Both the position numbers and the translations under genes were made by a program. The notes beneath the pieces were generated by a model. That model was not told where the DNA came from and ran no database searches. It saw nothing but the letters and a program-made list of their open reading frames with translations. 64,000 bases of DNA from Candidatus Kapaibacterium sp. (GTDB taxonomy: Bacteria > Bacteroidota > Ignavibacteria > Kapaibacteriales > HRBIN21). Below, piece after piece: positions 20,748 through 30,690 of this stretch (the stretch's first letter is position 1; each line of letters begins with the position of its first letter). The stretch lies in assembly GCA_938084565.1 (NCBI GenBank), contig CALKEU010000001.1, forward strand, positions 1 through 64,000, read 5' to 3'.

Positions 20748-21571
20748 TCGAGGTCCGTCACCTGACGAAGCGCTTCGGGCTCAAGACCGTGCTGGAGGAT
20801 GTCTCGCTCTCCATCCCCCGCGGGCAGACCACCTGCATCATTGGTCGCTCTGGCTCGGGCAAAACTGTGCTCCTCAAGCACATCGTCGGCCTCCTACGCC
20901 CTGATTCCGGCAGTATCTTCATCGATGGGCAGGAGGTCACACATCTGCGCCGTGCCGATTGGTTTCGCCTCCGCCAGCGCTTCGGTTACGTCTTCCAAGG
21001 TGCGGCGCTCTTCGATTCGCTGACCGTCTTCGACAACGTCGTCATCAGCCTCTACGAACGGGACATGCGCGAGGCAGAGCTACTCCACCGAGAAGCTCGG
21101 CGAGTATTGAGCGCCGTCGGCCTCCTCCCCCCTTTGGAAGAGGCCGGTACAGCTGCCTTCGAGCGCGAGTACGAACTTCTATGCCGCAAATACCCCGCGG
21201 ATCTATCCGGCGGTATGCGTAAGCGCGTCGGCATTGCTCGTGCCCTGGTGGGGAAGCCTGAATACATCTTCTACGACGAGCCCACCAGCGGATTGGACCC
21301 AATCACCTCCGAGCAAATCGATCAGCTCGTCGCCGAATTGGCCTCCCGGCTGCAGGTGACCTCTGTCGTCATTACCCACGACATGTTCACCGTCTTTCGC
21401 ATCGCTCAGCGGGTGATTCTCCTGGAGGGTGGGGTTGTAGCCTTCACTGGCACTCCGGCCGACATGCTGCAGAGCACCGATCCGATTGTCCAGCGCTTTC
21501 TGGAACGCTATCTTTTGCCGCTGCAGGGCTTCGGTGCACCAGCCCCGACTGTACCGAACACCTCCACATAG
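20744..21571 (+). CDS. MlaF-like ABC transporter ATP-binding protein
   Basis: [59 protein letters not shown] overlap with upstream gene. Confidence 0.88.
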   Translation: MIEVRHLTKRFGLKTVLEDVSLSIPRGQTTCIIGRSGSGKTVLLKHIVGLLRPDSGSIFIDGQEVTHLRRADWFRLRQRFGYVFQGAALFDSLTVFDNVVISLYERDMREAELLHREARRVLSAVGLLPPLEEAGTAAFEREYELLCRKYPADLSGGMRKRVGIARALVGKPEYIFYDEPTSGLDPITSEQIDQLVAELASRLQVTSVVITHDMFTVFRIAQRVILLEGGVVAFTGTPADMLQSTDPIVQRFLERYLLPLQGFGAPAPTVPNTST

Positions 21572-21626
21572 CCCTGCTCTCCCAGAGGTTGGTCTGCGGT
21601 GCCTGCTATCGGTCACCGTGGGGGCT

Positions 21627-21722
21627 TTAGCGCTTCTTCTTCTTGTGCCGATTCTTGCGGCGCCGCTTCTTGAGTTTGTGCCGGTTCATCTTGTACCGCT
21701 TCCGCTTGCGTCCGCACGGCAT
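21627..21722 (-). CDS. AURKAIP1/COX24 (mS38/bS22-like) small basic ribosomal protein
   Basis: Manual translation, absent from ORF track: MPCGRKRKRYKMNRHKLKKRRRKNRHKKKKR*. Confidence 0.85.
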   Translation of the reverse strand: MPCGRKRKRYKMNRHKLKKRRRKNRHKKKKR

Positions 21723-21728
21723 GCGTTC

Positions 21729-22286
21729 TCATGGAGTTGTGAGACTTCCGCGCAAGGAATCCAGCGCCCGCAGGGCTCTCTGAGCTTGCTGGCTCAGTGG
21801 AAGCGAAGGGTGAAGACGGATGAGCTCCTCAAAAGATTGCCGCGCCTGCTCCAGCTTCCCCTGCTGTGCCAAGAGAACTCCGAGATTGAACAGGGCAATG
21901 GGGTGATCGGGGAAACGCTCCAGGACGCGCCGCAGCTCGGCAATACCGGCCTCCTGTTGCCCACTGGCGAAGAGGGCATAGGCGTAGTCAATCCGCACCT
22001 CTGCCTGTCCTGGATCGGCGCGGAGATACTGCTGGTACAGTGGCACGGCCTCGCTGAAGCGCCCCAGATCGTAGTACATGTTGGCCAGTTCGAGCACAGC
22101 CTGCAGATTACCAGGGTCCCGTGCCAGCCTCTCGCGCAGGGCCTCTAGCCGTGCTTTCTGCTGCGGTGATAGCTGGGCATCCTGTTGTGTAGCCTTCGAT
22201 CGCACACCGAGGACACGTGGGAGCATCCAGGAGCCTGCAGCTAGGACAAGCACGACTGCTGCCAGGACTCCCCACGGACGGAGCAT
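21729..22286 (-). CDS. TPR-repeat membrane-anchored protein
   Basis: N-terminal TM then TPR units (LANMYYDLGRFSEAVPLYQQYLRADPGQ; LGVLLAQQGKLEQARQSFEELIRL); start assigned at MLRPWGVLAAV. Confidence 0.8.
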   Translation of the reverse strand: MLRPWGVLAAVVLVLAAGSWMLPRVLGVRSKATQQDAQLSPQQKARLEALRERLARDPGNLQAVLELANMYYDLGRFSEAVPLYQQYLRADPGQAEVRIDYAYALFASGQQEAGIAELRRVLERFPDHPIALFNLGVLLAQQGKLEQARQSFEELIRLHPSLPLSQQAQRALRALDSLRGSLTTP

Positions 22287-22287
22287 C

Positions 22288-22569
22288 TCAGCGCCCTTGC
22301 TGAACTCGCCGGAGGAACTTCGGAGAGGGCTTGAAATCGGGCACATAACGTTCGCCAACCGGCACCGGTTGTCCCGTCCTCGGATTGCGCGCCATGCGCG
22401 GACGCCGCCACCGGAGGAAAAACGACCCAAAGCCCCGGAAATCCACCCGCTCGCCTCGGGCAACGTGCTCCTGGATGAACTCGAGCAACTGCTCCATGAC
22501 GGCGCGAACCTGCGCCGCTTCCATTCCCAGCTTCCGAGCTATAGTCCGCACTGCATCATACCGCCGCAT
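22288..22569 (-). CDS. HU/IHF family DNA-binding protein
   Basis: ERVDFRGFGSFFLRWRRPRMARNPRTGQPVPVGERYVPDFKPS. Confidence 0.88.
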   Translation of the reverse strand: MRRYDAVRTIARKLGMEAAQVRAVMEQLLEFIQEHVARGERVDFRGFGSFFLRWRRPRMARNPRTGQPVPVGERYVPDFKPSPKFLRRVQQGR

Positions 22570-22602
22570 CAGCACCCTCTGCGCAAAAGACAGCAACGCA
22601 AG

Positions 22603-23631
22603 TTACGGAGCTTCTACCGAATGCCTCCCTCCGGAGAAGGCCGACCGCATGCGAGCAATCCGCTCCTCCCGTAATTGTTTGGCAAGCTCACGCAGATCGG
22701 GAACTCGGTCGGCTTCGTCGACAATCTCCACCCCGAGCAGTGTCTCCATAATGTCCTCGAGCGTCACCACCCCTTCAATGCCGCCGTACTCGTCGACGAC
22801 AACGAAGAGATGCTGTCGTTTCTGCAAGAACGTCTCCAAGGCACGGTCCACTTCCACATGCTCGGGCATAAAGGCAACCTCACGGACAAACTCTCGCACC
22901 GGGAGTTCCCCCTTCCCCTCGAGTGCCGCCCAGAGGAGCTCCTTCGTCAGGACGTAGCCCACAATTGTGTCGGGCTCCCCTTCCCAGACGGGGATGCGCG
23001 AGTAAGTGCGGAGCTCCGGCATCTGGAGTGCATCCCGTACCGGGATATCGACCGGACAGGTTGCCATGACCATCCGCGGCGTCATAATGTCAGACACGCG
23101 AATGTTGCGCAGCCGCATGAGGTTAGTGACCAAGCGGTACTCTTCCGGCTCCAGGACTCCTTCTCGACGAGCGCTCTCCACCACAGCGGAGAGCTCCTGC
23201 CGCGCTAAATCTACCCCATGGGGATCGGGTGGGGCTGGCCACCGCAGGAGAAATCGCCACGGCAGTTCCACTACACAGAGGGCCCGCCAGAAGCGATGGA
23301 GCACCGGGAAGAGCGTCCCAGCGTAGAGCATCCCAACAACTTGCACAATGGGCTTGAGCAGACCGAGCAAAAGCACGGTGAGAGCAACCCCGACCAGCTG
23401 CCATGCCAGCGACAGCGGGCCGCTGTGGAGCAGCAGAAAGACGCTGAAGAGCACAACTCCACCGACGAGGGTATCTACCCAGTTGAGCGCTGCCAGATGC
23501 AGCCGGACCTCCTCTCCACGACGCTCCGACAGCAGCATCCACGGCTCTCCCTCGATCACACCGCGCCACAGGCTCAACACAACTTGGGCTATCACGGAAG
23601 CCCCGAGAAGGAGCCACAAGAGCGCTTCCAT
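22603..23631 (-). CDS. Hemolysin/CNNM family protein with CBS domains
   Basis: MRLRNIRVSDIMTPRMVM, paired CBS, HLFVVVDEYGGIEGVVTLEDIMETLLG. Confidence 0.9.
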   Translation of the reverse strand: MEALLWLLLGASVIAQVVLSLWRGVIEGEPWMLLSERRGEEVRLHLAALNWVDTLVGGVVLFSVFLLLHSGPLSLAWQLVGVALTVLLLGLLKPIVQVVGMLYAGTLFPVLHRFWRALCVVELPWRFLLRWPAPPDPHGVDLARQELSAVVESARREGVLEPEEYRLVTNLMRLRNIRVSDIMTPRMVMATCPVDIPVRDALQMPELRTYSRIPVWEGEPDTIVGYVLTKELLWAALEGKGELPVREFVREVAFMPEHVEVDRALETFLQKRQHLFVVVDEYGGIEGVVTLEDIMETLLGVEIVDEADRVPDLRELAKQLREERIARMRSAFSGGRHSVEAP

Positions 23632-23636
23632 GGAGC

Positions 23637-24257
23637 TTACGGGCGGAATTCTGTCTCGACGACGGTCACCGGCTGCCGGTAGCGCAGCACGCCGACGGGT
23701 GTCGACAGTGTGGGGTCGATTTCCAATCGCAGACGAGTAAGCTTTCCATCAGCCCCGCCGATGCTCAACGCCAAGCGCAGTAAATCCTCATAGCGCCACT
23801 GCTGGAAGAACTCCACCAAATCGAGCTGGATCTCTACCGGAATGAGCACCGGCTGGCTCATGGCTGGGATCTCAAGCGGCTGGGTAATAACGCCGGTCAC
23901 TGTCGGCCTCTCATCGATCAATAGGCGCCACTCCATCCGTTCGAGCCTGATGGGCAGACGCCGGCGCCCAGCCGTACCATCATTGGGGTTGAGCACAGCA
24001 ACCTGCAGCGTAAAGGTAGCTGGGAGCTTCCCTGCACGATAGGCCGCCAGAAGCCGTGCTGCATCAGCCGCCGTGAAGTCCTCCAGCCCCCGCTTGCCCG
24101 CCAGAGGCACACCTGCGACAGAGAATTCCGAAACCTCCACCAGGCGAAAGCGCAACCGCTCAACCCCTACCAACGCCTCCGTCACGTGGCGAACAGTCCC
24201 ACAGCCGAGCAGGAACAGCGCTACAAGGAGTGCGCCTCCATCCCGAGAGAAGTCCAT
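23637..24257 (-). CDS. LEA type 2-like lipoprotein
   Basis: Lipobox LLGCGT; beta-rich VAVLNPN...LPIRLERMEWRLLIDE pattern. Confidence 0.6.
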   Translation of the reverse strand: MDFSRDGGALLVALFLLGCGTVRHVTEALVGVERLRFRLVEVSEFSVAGVPLAGKRGLEDFTAADAARLLAAYRAGKLPATFTLQVAVLNPNDGTAGRRRLPIRLERMEWRLLIDERPTVTGVITQPLEIPAMSQPVLIPVEIQLDLVEFFQQWRYEDLLRLALSIGGADGKLTRLRLEIDPTLSTPVGVLRYRQPVTVVETEFRP

Positions 24258-24721
24258 AGCTCACGCAGCTCCGGAGGAAGCTGCGCCCCCCCGGCGTTCT
24301 GTTCCACATACCGATACAAGGCCTGACACGCCTGCCGTAGGCGACTGAGCGTTGTCAACAGCTTGACTTTAGCCACCAGCAGCCGTTCATCCACGGGTTT
24401 GCCCAGAAAGTCATCGGCCCCCGCTTCAATGGCCCGCACTTGGTTGGGCACATCGTTGAGCGCCGTGACAATGACCACGGGGACAGCCGCCGTTGCTGGC
24501 TGCTGCCGGAGATGGCGGACGGTCGTATAGCCATCCATCTGCGGCATCATGACATCGAGCAGAATTGCATCGGGCAGCCGTTGCGCAACAGCTTCCAAAC
24601 ACTCCGTACCATCGTACGCCTCACCTACTTCGTACCCGTGCTTTTCCAAGTACCGACGCAGGAGCTTGACCGTGATGCGATTATCGTCCACCACCAACAC
24701 GTATGGTGCTCTCACGACCAC
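24221..24721 (-). CDS. Single-domain CheY-like response regulator
   Basis: YVLVVDDNRITVKLLRRYLEKHGYEV, DAILLDVMMPQMDGYT, FLGKPVD; probable GTG start. Confidence 0.85.
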   Translation of the reverse strand: MVVRAPYVLVVDDNRITVKLLRRYLEKHGYEVGEAYDGTECLEAVAQRLPDAILLDVMMPQMDGYTTVRHLRQQPATAAVPVVIVTALNDVPNQVRAIEAGADDFLGKPVDERLLVAKVKLLTTLSRLRQACQALYRYVEQNAGGAQLPPELRELWTSLGMEAHSL

Positions 24722-24747
24722 ACCCTCACAGCAGTCCGACAGACCCA

Positions 24748-25494
24748 CTATACCATCAGGGCGCCCATCCCATAGATGGCGGCCAACCATAGAGCCCACG
24801 CCGCATAGCTCCACAACAGGCCGCGCCAGAGTGGAAGCGCGGCCGCCTGCCCGAGCAAAAATCCCGTCATCCCGAACTGGACAACCGCTCCAAGATGTAT
24901 CCGGCTGAGGACCGAGAACAGCAGCGGCTGCTGCTCTGGATCGACAAAGATAGCCATACTCGGCTGCAGACGGAGCGACTGCCCGAGCACCTGCAGCGCC
25001 GCTGCGACAACTTCACCGGCCGCTCCCCAGAGCCCCGCATACCCGAGAGCAGTCACCAAAATCCCGAAGCGGAGGATACTCCACCGCACCCCCACGAGCG
25101 GCTGCACCAACCACAAAAGCCCCAGCAGCGAGAGCAAAGCGACAACATTGGCAAATAGCCCCCCGAGGAGACTCCGAGTAAGCGAGAAGTGCACACCCTC
25201 CTGCAGCCGTTGGCGCAACTCCTGTCGCTGCTCAGCTGTCAGCTCTGGATGCTTGGCCATGTAAGCCTCCAGACGCTGCTGCGCTAACTCCTGCAGCTGG
25301 TGGCGTACCGCCGATGAGGTGGTGTAGAGCCAGTTGCTCAACACTGCCGCACCCGTCCAGAGGAGCAATGCCGTCACAAACACCTTGCCCGCCTGCTGTC
25401 CAAGCAGAGGGACTACTTGCCGTGGCGCTGACACAATGGCTGCAAATCCCTGTAACCAGGCTCGCCGTTGTGTTGATTCCTCTTGAGCGGCCAT
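24748..25494 (-). CDS. YIP1-like integral membrane protein
   Basis: N-terminal GFAAIVSAPRQVVPLL and about 5 TM helices. Confidence 0.6.
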   Translation of the reverse strand: MAAQEESTQRRAWLQGFAAIVSAPRQVVPLLGQQAGKVFVTALLLWTGAAVLSNWLYTTSSAVRHQLQELAQQRLEAYMAKHPELTAEQRQELRQRLQEGVHFSLTRSLLGGLFANVVALLSLLGLLWLVQPLVGVRWSILRFGILVTALGYAGLWGAAGEVVAAALQVLGQSLRLQPSMAIFVDPEQQPLLFSVLSRIHLGAVVQFGMTGFLLGQAAALPLWRGLLWSYAAWALWLAAIYGMGALMV

Positions 25495-25526
25495 CTGTCC
25501 TGCTCTACAGCTGACCCTGCCAAACT

Positions 25527-27224
25527 CTATGACGAACGCTCTCCGGAAGCAGTGCCCGGGGCAATATATGCGCTCAGCACCGGATGGGCTCCCATACGCT
25601 GGAGCACTCGCCGCACAATGGGTGCTGCAACTTCCCCTCCAGTACTGCCACGCTGCGGCCGGACCACCATGACGAGCAGAACCAACCGCGGGCGCTCGGC
25701 CGGTACCATGGCCACAAAGGAGGCCGTGTGGGCCTGCCGGCTGTAGCGCCCTTCGACGAGCTGCTGTGCTGTGCCCGTCTTCCCGGCAATGCTCAATCCG
25801 GCAACCCGAGCGGCTCGCCCAGTTCCCTCCTCAACGACGCTGACGAGCAATTGCCGTACTCGCCGGGCTGTCGCAGCCGAGACCACCCGCCGCCCCGGCT
25901 GCGGTGGCACTACCCGAACCTGCTTCGCCTCATAGACTGCTTCGACCAGCCGCGGCGGCACTAATACCCCATCGTTTGCAAGAGCACCATACGCACACGC
26001 CAGCTGCAGTGGACTGACGGCTATACCGTACCCAAATCCCCAGAAGGCTGCCCTCTCGAGCTCGGAAGCCCTCAGCTGCGGCACGATGCCGGCTGCCTCT
26101 CCAGGCAAACCGCTCCCGGGCGGCATCCCGAACCCGAATCGGTGCAGGTAGTGTGTCAATACTGTCGGCGGGAGCCGCGTTGCAAGCTCAGCAAAGACGA
26201 CATTGCTCGAGAAAGCCAGCGCCTGACGCAGGGTAACCCGTCCCAGCGGCTGTGCATCCACGATACGGTGTTCCCCTATCTGCCACCACCCACCGTGTCC
26301 GTCGAGCGTATCCTCAAGGCCGATAGCCCCGGCTTCTAAGGCAATAGCTGCCACAAGAGGCTTGAGCACCGAGCCCGGCTCGTAGACCTGGCCGACCAGC
26401 GGTGCATGGGCACTCGCTCGGGGTGGCGTTGGTACCACTACGCCGGCCCGCAGGGCACCCGTTGCCGGCTCCAGAGCAATCCCAATCCCGGCGACAGCCT
26501 CCGATTGCCGTACTCCTTCAGCGACCTCGTAGGCAAGGATGTGTTGCAGTGCCCCATCGAGCGTGGTCTGCAGCGTCGGGGCCTCCTCCGGTGGCCTCAA
26601 CGCATACTCAACCGTTGGGAACAGGCGTCCACGGGCATCACGCCGCATGAGCACCGGTGGCAATTCCCGACGCAAGAGGCTATCGTAGGCCAGCTCTAAC
26701 CCAGAGAGCCCCTGTTGATCAATCCCAACACCCCCCAGCACTGGCACGAAGAGGTCCTCGGGAATGTACACCCGTACCCGCTCCCGAATACGCACCAAGC
26801 CAGGCTCATTGAGGGTATCCAATGCCTCGGTCGGCCGTCCCCACACAGCACGCCGTAGCCAGAGGAATCGCCCTCGAGCCGTCGAGAGAAGACGCCGGCA
26901 CTCCTCTTGAGCAATGCCGAGTGCTGCCGCAGCTTGCCGGCAGAGGCAGTCGGGACATCGCACCAGGACCGGATCGACCCCGTACGAAGGGGCTTCTACG
27001 CTCACGGCTAACACCTCCCCGCGACAATCTACAATAGCCCCTCGAGTAGGCAAGAGCTGAAGGCGGACATAACCTTGCTGTTGGGCAGCATACTGCAGCT
27101 CAGGCGCCTGAAGCAGCTGTAGCTGCACCAGACGTATCCAAACGACGATAAATCCCCCGCTCAGCAGAACTCCAACTGCCCCCAGCAGCCACCTCCGCCT
27201 CTCCAGAACCGCCGCCATATGCAC
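25527..27224 (-). CDS. Class B penicillin-binding protein (FtsI/PBP2 family)
   Basis: GSVLKPL (SxxK), SSNVVF (SxN), GKTGTAQ (KTG), N-terminal TM. Confidence 0.93.
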   Translation of the reverse strand: MHMAAVLERRRWLLGAVGVLLSGGFIVVWIRLVQLQLLQAPELQYAAQQQGYVRLQLLPTRGAIVDCRGEVLAVSVEAPSYGVDPVLVRCPDCLCRQAAAALGIAQEECRRLLSTARGRFLWLRRAVWGRPTEALDTLNEPGLVRIRERVRVYIPEDLFVPVLGGVGIDQQGLSGLELAYDSLLRRELPPVLMRRDARGRLFPTVEYALRPPEEAPTLQTTLDGALQHILAYEVAEGVRQSEAVAGIGIALEPATGALRAGVVVPTPPRASAHAPLVGQVYEPGSVLKPLVAAIALEAGAIGLEDTLDGHGGWWQIGEHRIVDAQPLGRVTLRQALAFSSNVVFAELATRLPPTVLTHYLHRFGFGMPPGSGLPGEAAGIVPQLRASELERAAFWGFGYGIAVSPLQLACAYGALANDGVLVPPRLVEAVYEAKQVRVVPPQPGRRVVSAATARRVRQLLVSVVEEGTGRAARVAGLSIAGKTGTAQQLVEGRYSRQAHTASFVAMVPAERPRLVLLVMVVRPQRGSTGGEVAAPIVRRVLQRMGAHPVLSAYIAPGTASGERSS

Positions 27225-27246
27225 CTGCTTTGCTCAGAGCATACGC

Positions 27247-28356
27247 CTAAGGTCCAATCCCGCCCAGCAGCCGCATGAGGACGTCCCCGACCACATAGCC
27301 AACCACAGCAACCCCAAGCCCGACCAGAAACATGTCGATACCGCTCCGGAAGAAGCTCCGCCCGGTGAAGATGCTCCGCGCTGCTCCAACGACGAAGTGC
27401 ATGAGCATACTCACCCCGAAGGAGATGCCTACGATCAGACCGCTATGCCCGAAGAAAAAGGGCACCACAGGCACCAGGGCCCCCAGCGCTGTTGCCACCC
27501 CTGTCAGAACCCCCTCCCGCAGCGGGGAAGTTCGCAACTCTCCAATGCCAAGCTCTTCGCGCACCTTCTCCTGCAATGCCACGGCCGGGTTAGCCATCAC
27601 CTGCTCGGCCGCCTGGCGAGCCGCCTCCGGAGGCATACCCTTGGCCTGATACAGCAGCGCAAGCTCCTCTTGCTCAATCTCCGGCATGAGCTGGAGTTCC
27701 TCGCGCTCCATCTGGATTTCGTGCTCATAGACCTCGCGTTCGCTCTTGGCAGCCAGGTAGCCGCTAGCACCCATAGAGAGCGCATCGGCGACCAGGCCAG
27801 CAATGCCTGACAGCAGAACGATCTGCGGTGCAACCTCTGCTCCAATGACCCCCATGACGAGGCCAAAGTTGGCCGTCAGCCCATCGTTGAAACCGTAAAT
27901 GACGTTGCGCAGGAACCCCCCGCTTTCGGTCCGATGCCAGGGCTCCCCACTGTGGCCAAGTAGCTGACTCAGCTGCGTGATATGTTCTGCCTCATCACGA
28001 GCCACACGGGCAGCCAGACGCGCCATCGAAGCCGGCAGCTGCCCTCGCTGCCGCAGATAGCGCTGAACCTCGCGTGACTCTTCGCTGATACGCGCCTGCA
28101 CGACGAAGCGCCGATTCCCTCGGCGGAGCATCCACAGCAGAAAGCGCGTGCGCCAGCTCAGCGGACGCGGCCGCGGCACTATCCCTTGCTCACGCAGCAG
28201 CTCTTCAAACCAGGCCTGATGCTTCCGCTCTACCTGCGCCAACGCTCGATAGAGCGCCTTCCGCTCCGGATCCGGTTCAACCTCGGCGAGAGCATCGTAG
28301 ATCAAGGCTGACTCGGCTTCATCATGCCAGTGCTCTATCACACGACGCACCTCCAT
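27247..28356 (-). CDS. Ferritin-like domain fused to VIT1/CCC1 transporter domain (MbfA-like)
   Basis: N-terminal Glu/His-rich four-helix region; C-terminal GFNDGLTANFGLVMGVIGAEV and SMGASGYLAAKSEREVYEHEI. Confidence 0.88.
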   Translation of the reverse strand: MEVRRVIEHWHDEAESALIYDALAEVEPDPERKALYRALAQVERKHQAWFEELLREQGIVPRPRPLSWRTRFLLWMLRRGNRRFVVQARISEESREVQRYLRQRGQLPASMARLAARVARDEAEHITQLSQLLGHSGEPWHRTESGGFLRNVIYGFNDGLTANFGLVMGVIGAEVAPQIVLLSGIAGLVADALSMGASGYLAAKSEREVYEHEIQMEREELQLMPEIEQEELALLYQAKGMPPEAARQAAEQVMANPAVALQEKVREELGIGELRTSPLREGVLTGVATALGALVPVVPFFFGHSGLIVGISFGVSMLMHFVVGAARSIFTGRSFFRSGIDMFLVGLGVAVVGYVVGDVLMRLLGGIGP

Positions 28357-28359
28357 AGG

Positions 28360-28812
28360 CTACCCCTCGGGTACTCCAACCGCCTGCGACTCCGGACGCA
28401 ACAGCTGTGCTTCCCACGTGAGCGTACATCCCGACCGGCGCACCATAATCGAGGCACTGCAGTAGGTCGACTGCGAAAGCTCAATGGCCCGCTGGAGGTC
28501 CTGCTCCGTCGCATCTGGGCTGACGAGCTCGTAACGCAAATGGATGCGGGTAAATACCCGTGGATGCTCAGCAGCTCGCTCGGCCTCTGCACTCATCCGA
28601 AAGGCCGTCACCGTCCGCCGCTTCTTGCGGAGGATGCTCAGCACATCCATCGCCGTGCATGCCATCATGGCCTGGAGGAAGACCTCCAACGGGCGCGGGG
28701 CGCTATCGCTCCCCCCGACAGCTGGATCGGCATCGAAGAAGCTCATTTGCCCCCGCTCGTTGCGCCCGACAAGGCGCATGCCACTGTCGACTAACTCCAG
28801 CTCTGCCTTCAT
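28360..28812 (-). CDS. OsmC family protein
   Basis: PLEVFLQAMMACTAMDVLSILRKKR, size and fold pattern. Confidence 0.85.
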   Translation of the reverse strand: MKAELELVDSGMRLVGRNERGQMSFFDADPAVGGSDSAPRPLEVFLQAMMACTAMDVLSILRKKRRTVTAFRMSAEAERAAEHPRVFTRIHLRYELVSPDATEQDLQRAIELSQSTYCSASIMVRRSGCTLTWEAQLLRPESQAVGVPEG

Positions 28813-28816
28813 CTGC

Positions 28817-29449
28817 TCAACTCACCTTCTGGAACACAAAGAGCTCCTCGCGACCGCGCCGGGCCGGATGCGAACTCTGCGGCACCAACCGCTGCCGCAG
28901 GACAAATCCGTGCCGTTGCCCGAACGCCAACACTTCCTCACGGCTCACCGGGAAGGGTGGACCCTCCCCCAGCGGCTCAGAACTCAGAGGGAAGAAGAGT
29001 CCAACGAGCCAGCCCTGCGCTCGAAGTACCTGCCGCAGGATAGCAAAATACTCATCACGGCGGCGTGGGTCGAGTGCGCAGTAGCAGGTGTACTCCCACA
29101 CCGCATCGACCGGCTCACTGAGGTGTTGGGGCAGCTCGAAGAGATCCACACACAGGAGCTGGGCCGCAAGCCCCTTCCGGCTGAGCTGTTCGCCGAGCCA
29201 GCCGAGAGGCTCCGGAGCAAAGTCTACGGCCACAACGTCATAGCCTCGCCGTGCTAAGAGCACAACATCGTGCCCATAGCCGCAGCCCGGCACCAGTATG
29301 CGCCCCTTCCTGCCCGCGTCCTGCGCCGGCACTGGGAAGCTCCCCCGCTGGAGAAGCTCCCGCAACACAGGGGTCTCTCCCCCCAGATCCCACCCCGTCT
29401 CCCCGCGGCGGTAGCGCTCCGACCAATATGCTGCAGCGTTCACATCCAT
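28817..29449 (-). CDS. SAM-dependent methyltransferase (TPMT-like)
   Basis: YWSERYRRGETGWDLGGETPVL, ILVPGCGYGHDVVLLARRGYDVVAVDFAPEPL; start assigned at MDVNAAAYW. Confidence 0.88.
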   Translation of the reverse strand: MDVNAAAYWSERYRRGETGWDLGGETPVLRELLQRGSFPVPAQDAGRKGRILVPGCGYGHDVVLLARRGYDVVAVDFAPEPLGWLGEQLSRKGLAAQLLCVDLFELPQHLSEPVDAVWEYTCYCALDPRRRDEYFAILRQVLRAQGWLVGLFFPLSSEPLGEGPPFPVSREEVLAFGQRHGFVLRQRLVPQSSHPARRGREELFVFQKVS

Positions 29450-29472
29450 CTCCCGTATAGGCCGCGCAGCTG

Positions 29473-29480
29473 CAAACTTA
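29473..29480 (-). promoter_or_regulatory. TAnnTTTG -7-like element (TAAGTTTG) upstream of methyltransferase gene
   Basis: 24 nt before ATG 29449. Confidence 0.6.
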
Positions 29481-29625
29481 CGGTCCTGACACCCCACTGC
29501 TACCCCCGCATGAAACTCCTGATGCAAACGTCTCTTTGACCGCGGCACCCCATCGAGCAGCTGCCTGAAAGAGGCGTGCACGGGGGAGGCCCACGGGAAG
29601 TCGAACGAGCAGCGAGGCATCTCCA

Positions 29626-30681
29626 ATGGCCGAGCCACGTTCTCCGGAGGCACGACAGAAGGCCCTCCAGTTGGCCATCGAGCAGATTGAAAAGCAGTTC
29701 GGCAAAGGCGCTATCATGCGCCTGAGCGACACCCAAGTGGTCCCGGTAGAAGCCATTTCAACGGGCAGCTTGAGCCTGGACGCAGCCATTGGCGTCGGCG
29801 GAGTTCCCCGAGGACGCATCGTGGAGATCTTTGGCCCAGAATCCTCAGGGAAGACAACCGTCTGTCTGCATATCATTGCCGAAGCCCAAAAGCACGGAGG
29901 TGTAGCCGCCTTCGTAGACGCCGAACATGCTCTCGACATACAGTATGCGCAACGGCTCGGCGTGGATCTGAATACCCTGCTGCTATCGCAGCCAGAGTTC
30001 GGCGAACAAGCCCTGGAAATCGTTGAAACACTCGTTCGCAGCGGTGCCGTCGATGTTATTGTCATCGACTCCGTAGCGGCTCTGACACCCCGGGTTGAAA
30101 TCGAGGGCGAAATGGGGGATGCCCAGGTCGGCCTCCAAGCCCGGCTGATGTCCCAAGCTATGCGTAAGCTCAGTGCCGCTATCGGACGCTCGAATACCGT
30201 GGTCATCTTCACTAACCAGCTCCGGAGCAAAATCGGAGTGCTCTACGGGAACCCGGAAACCACAACAGGGGGCAACGCCCTCAAGTACTACGCCTCCGTC
30301 CGCATCGACCTCCGCCGTAAGGATGTCATCAAAGAGGGAGCCGAAATTGTCGGTAGCCGCATCCGCTTCAAAATCGTCAAAAACAAAGTTGCCCCGCCCT
30401 TCAAAGAGGGCGAATTCGACATCCTCTACAGCGAAGGCATCTCCCGGCTCAACGAGCTCATCGACCTAGGGCTCGAACACGGCCTCATTGTCCGCAGCGG
30501 TTCGTGGCTGACCTATGGGGATGAACGCGTCCAAGGGCGGGAAGCTTTTCGCAAGCTGCTTCAGGAAGATAGCGCGCTACGGCGCCGCCTAGAGCAGGCC
30601 ATTCGCGCAGCTCTCAAACTGCCCTCCCTCGAGGACGGTCAGCAGAATGCCCCTGCTCCCGCTAAGAAGGCCTCCTCGTGA
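29626..30681 (+). CDS. recA: Recombinase A
   Basis: [74 protein letters not shown]. Confidence 0.98.
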   Translation: MAEPRSPEARQKALQLAIEQIEKQFGKGAIMRLSDTQVVPVEAISTGSLSLDAAIGVGGVPRGRIVEIFGPESSGKTTVCLHIIAEAQKHGGVAAFVDAEHALDIQYAQRLGVDLNTLLLSQPEFGEQALEIVETLVRSGAVDVIVIDSVAALTPRVEIEGEMGDAQVGLQARLMSQAMRKLSAAIGRSNTVVIFTNQLRSKIGVLYGNPETTTGGNALKYYASVRIDLRRKDVIKEGAEIVGSRIRFKIVKNKVAPPFKEGEFDILYSEGISRLNELIDLGLEHGLIVRSGSWLTYGDERVQGREAFRKLLQEDSALRRRLEQAIRAALKLPSLEDGQQNAPAPAKKASS

Positions 30682-30690
30682 AACTCCCCC

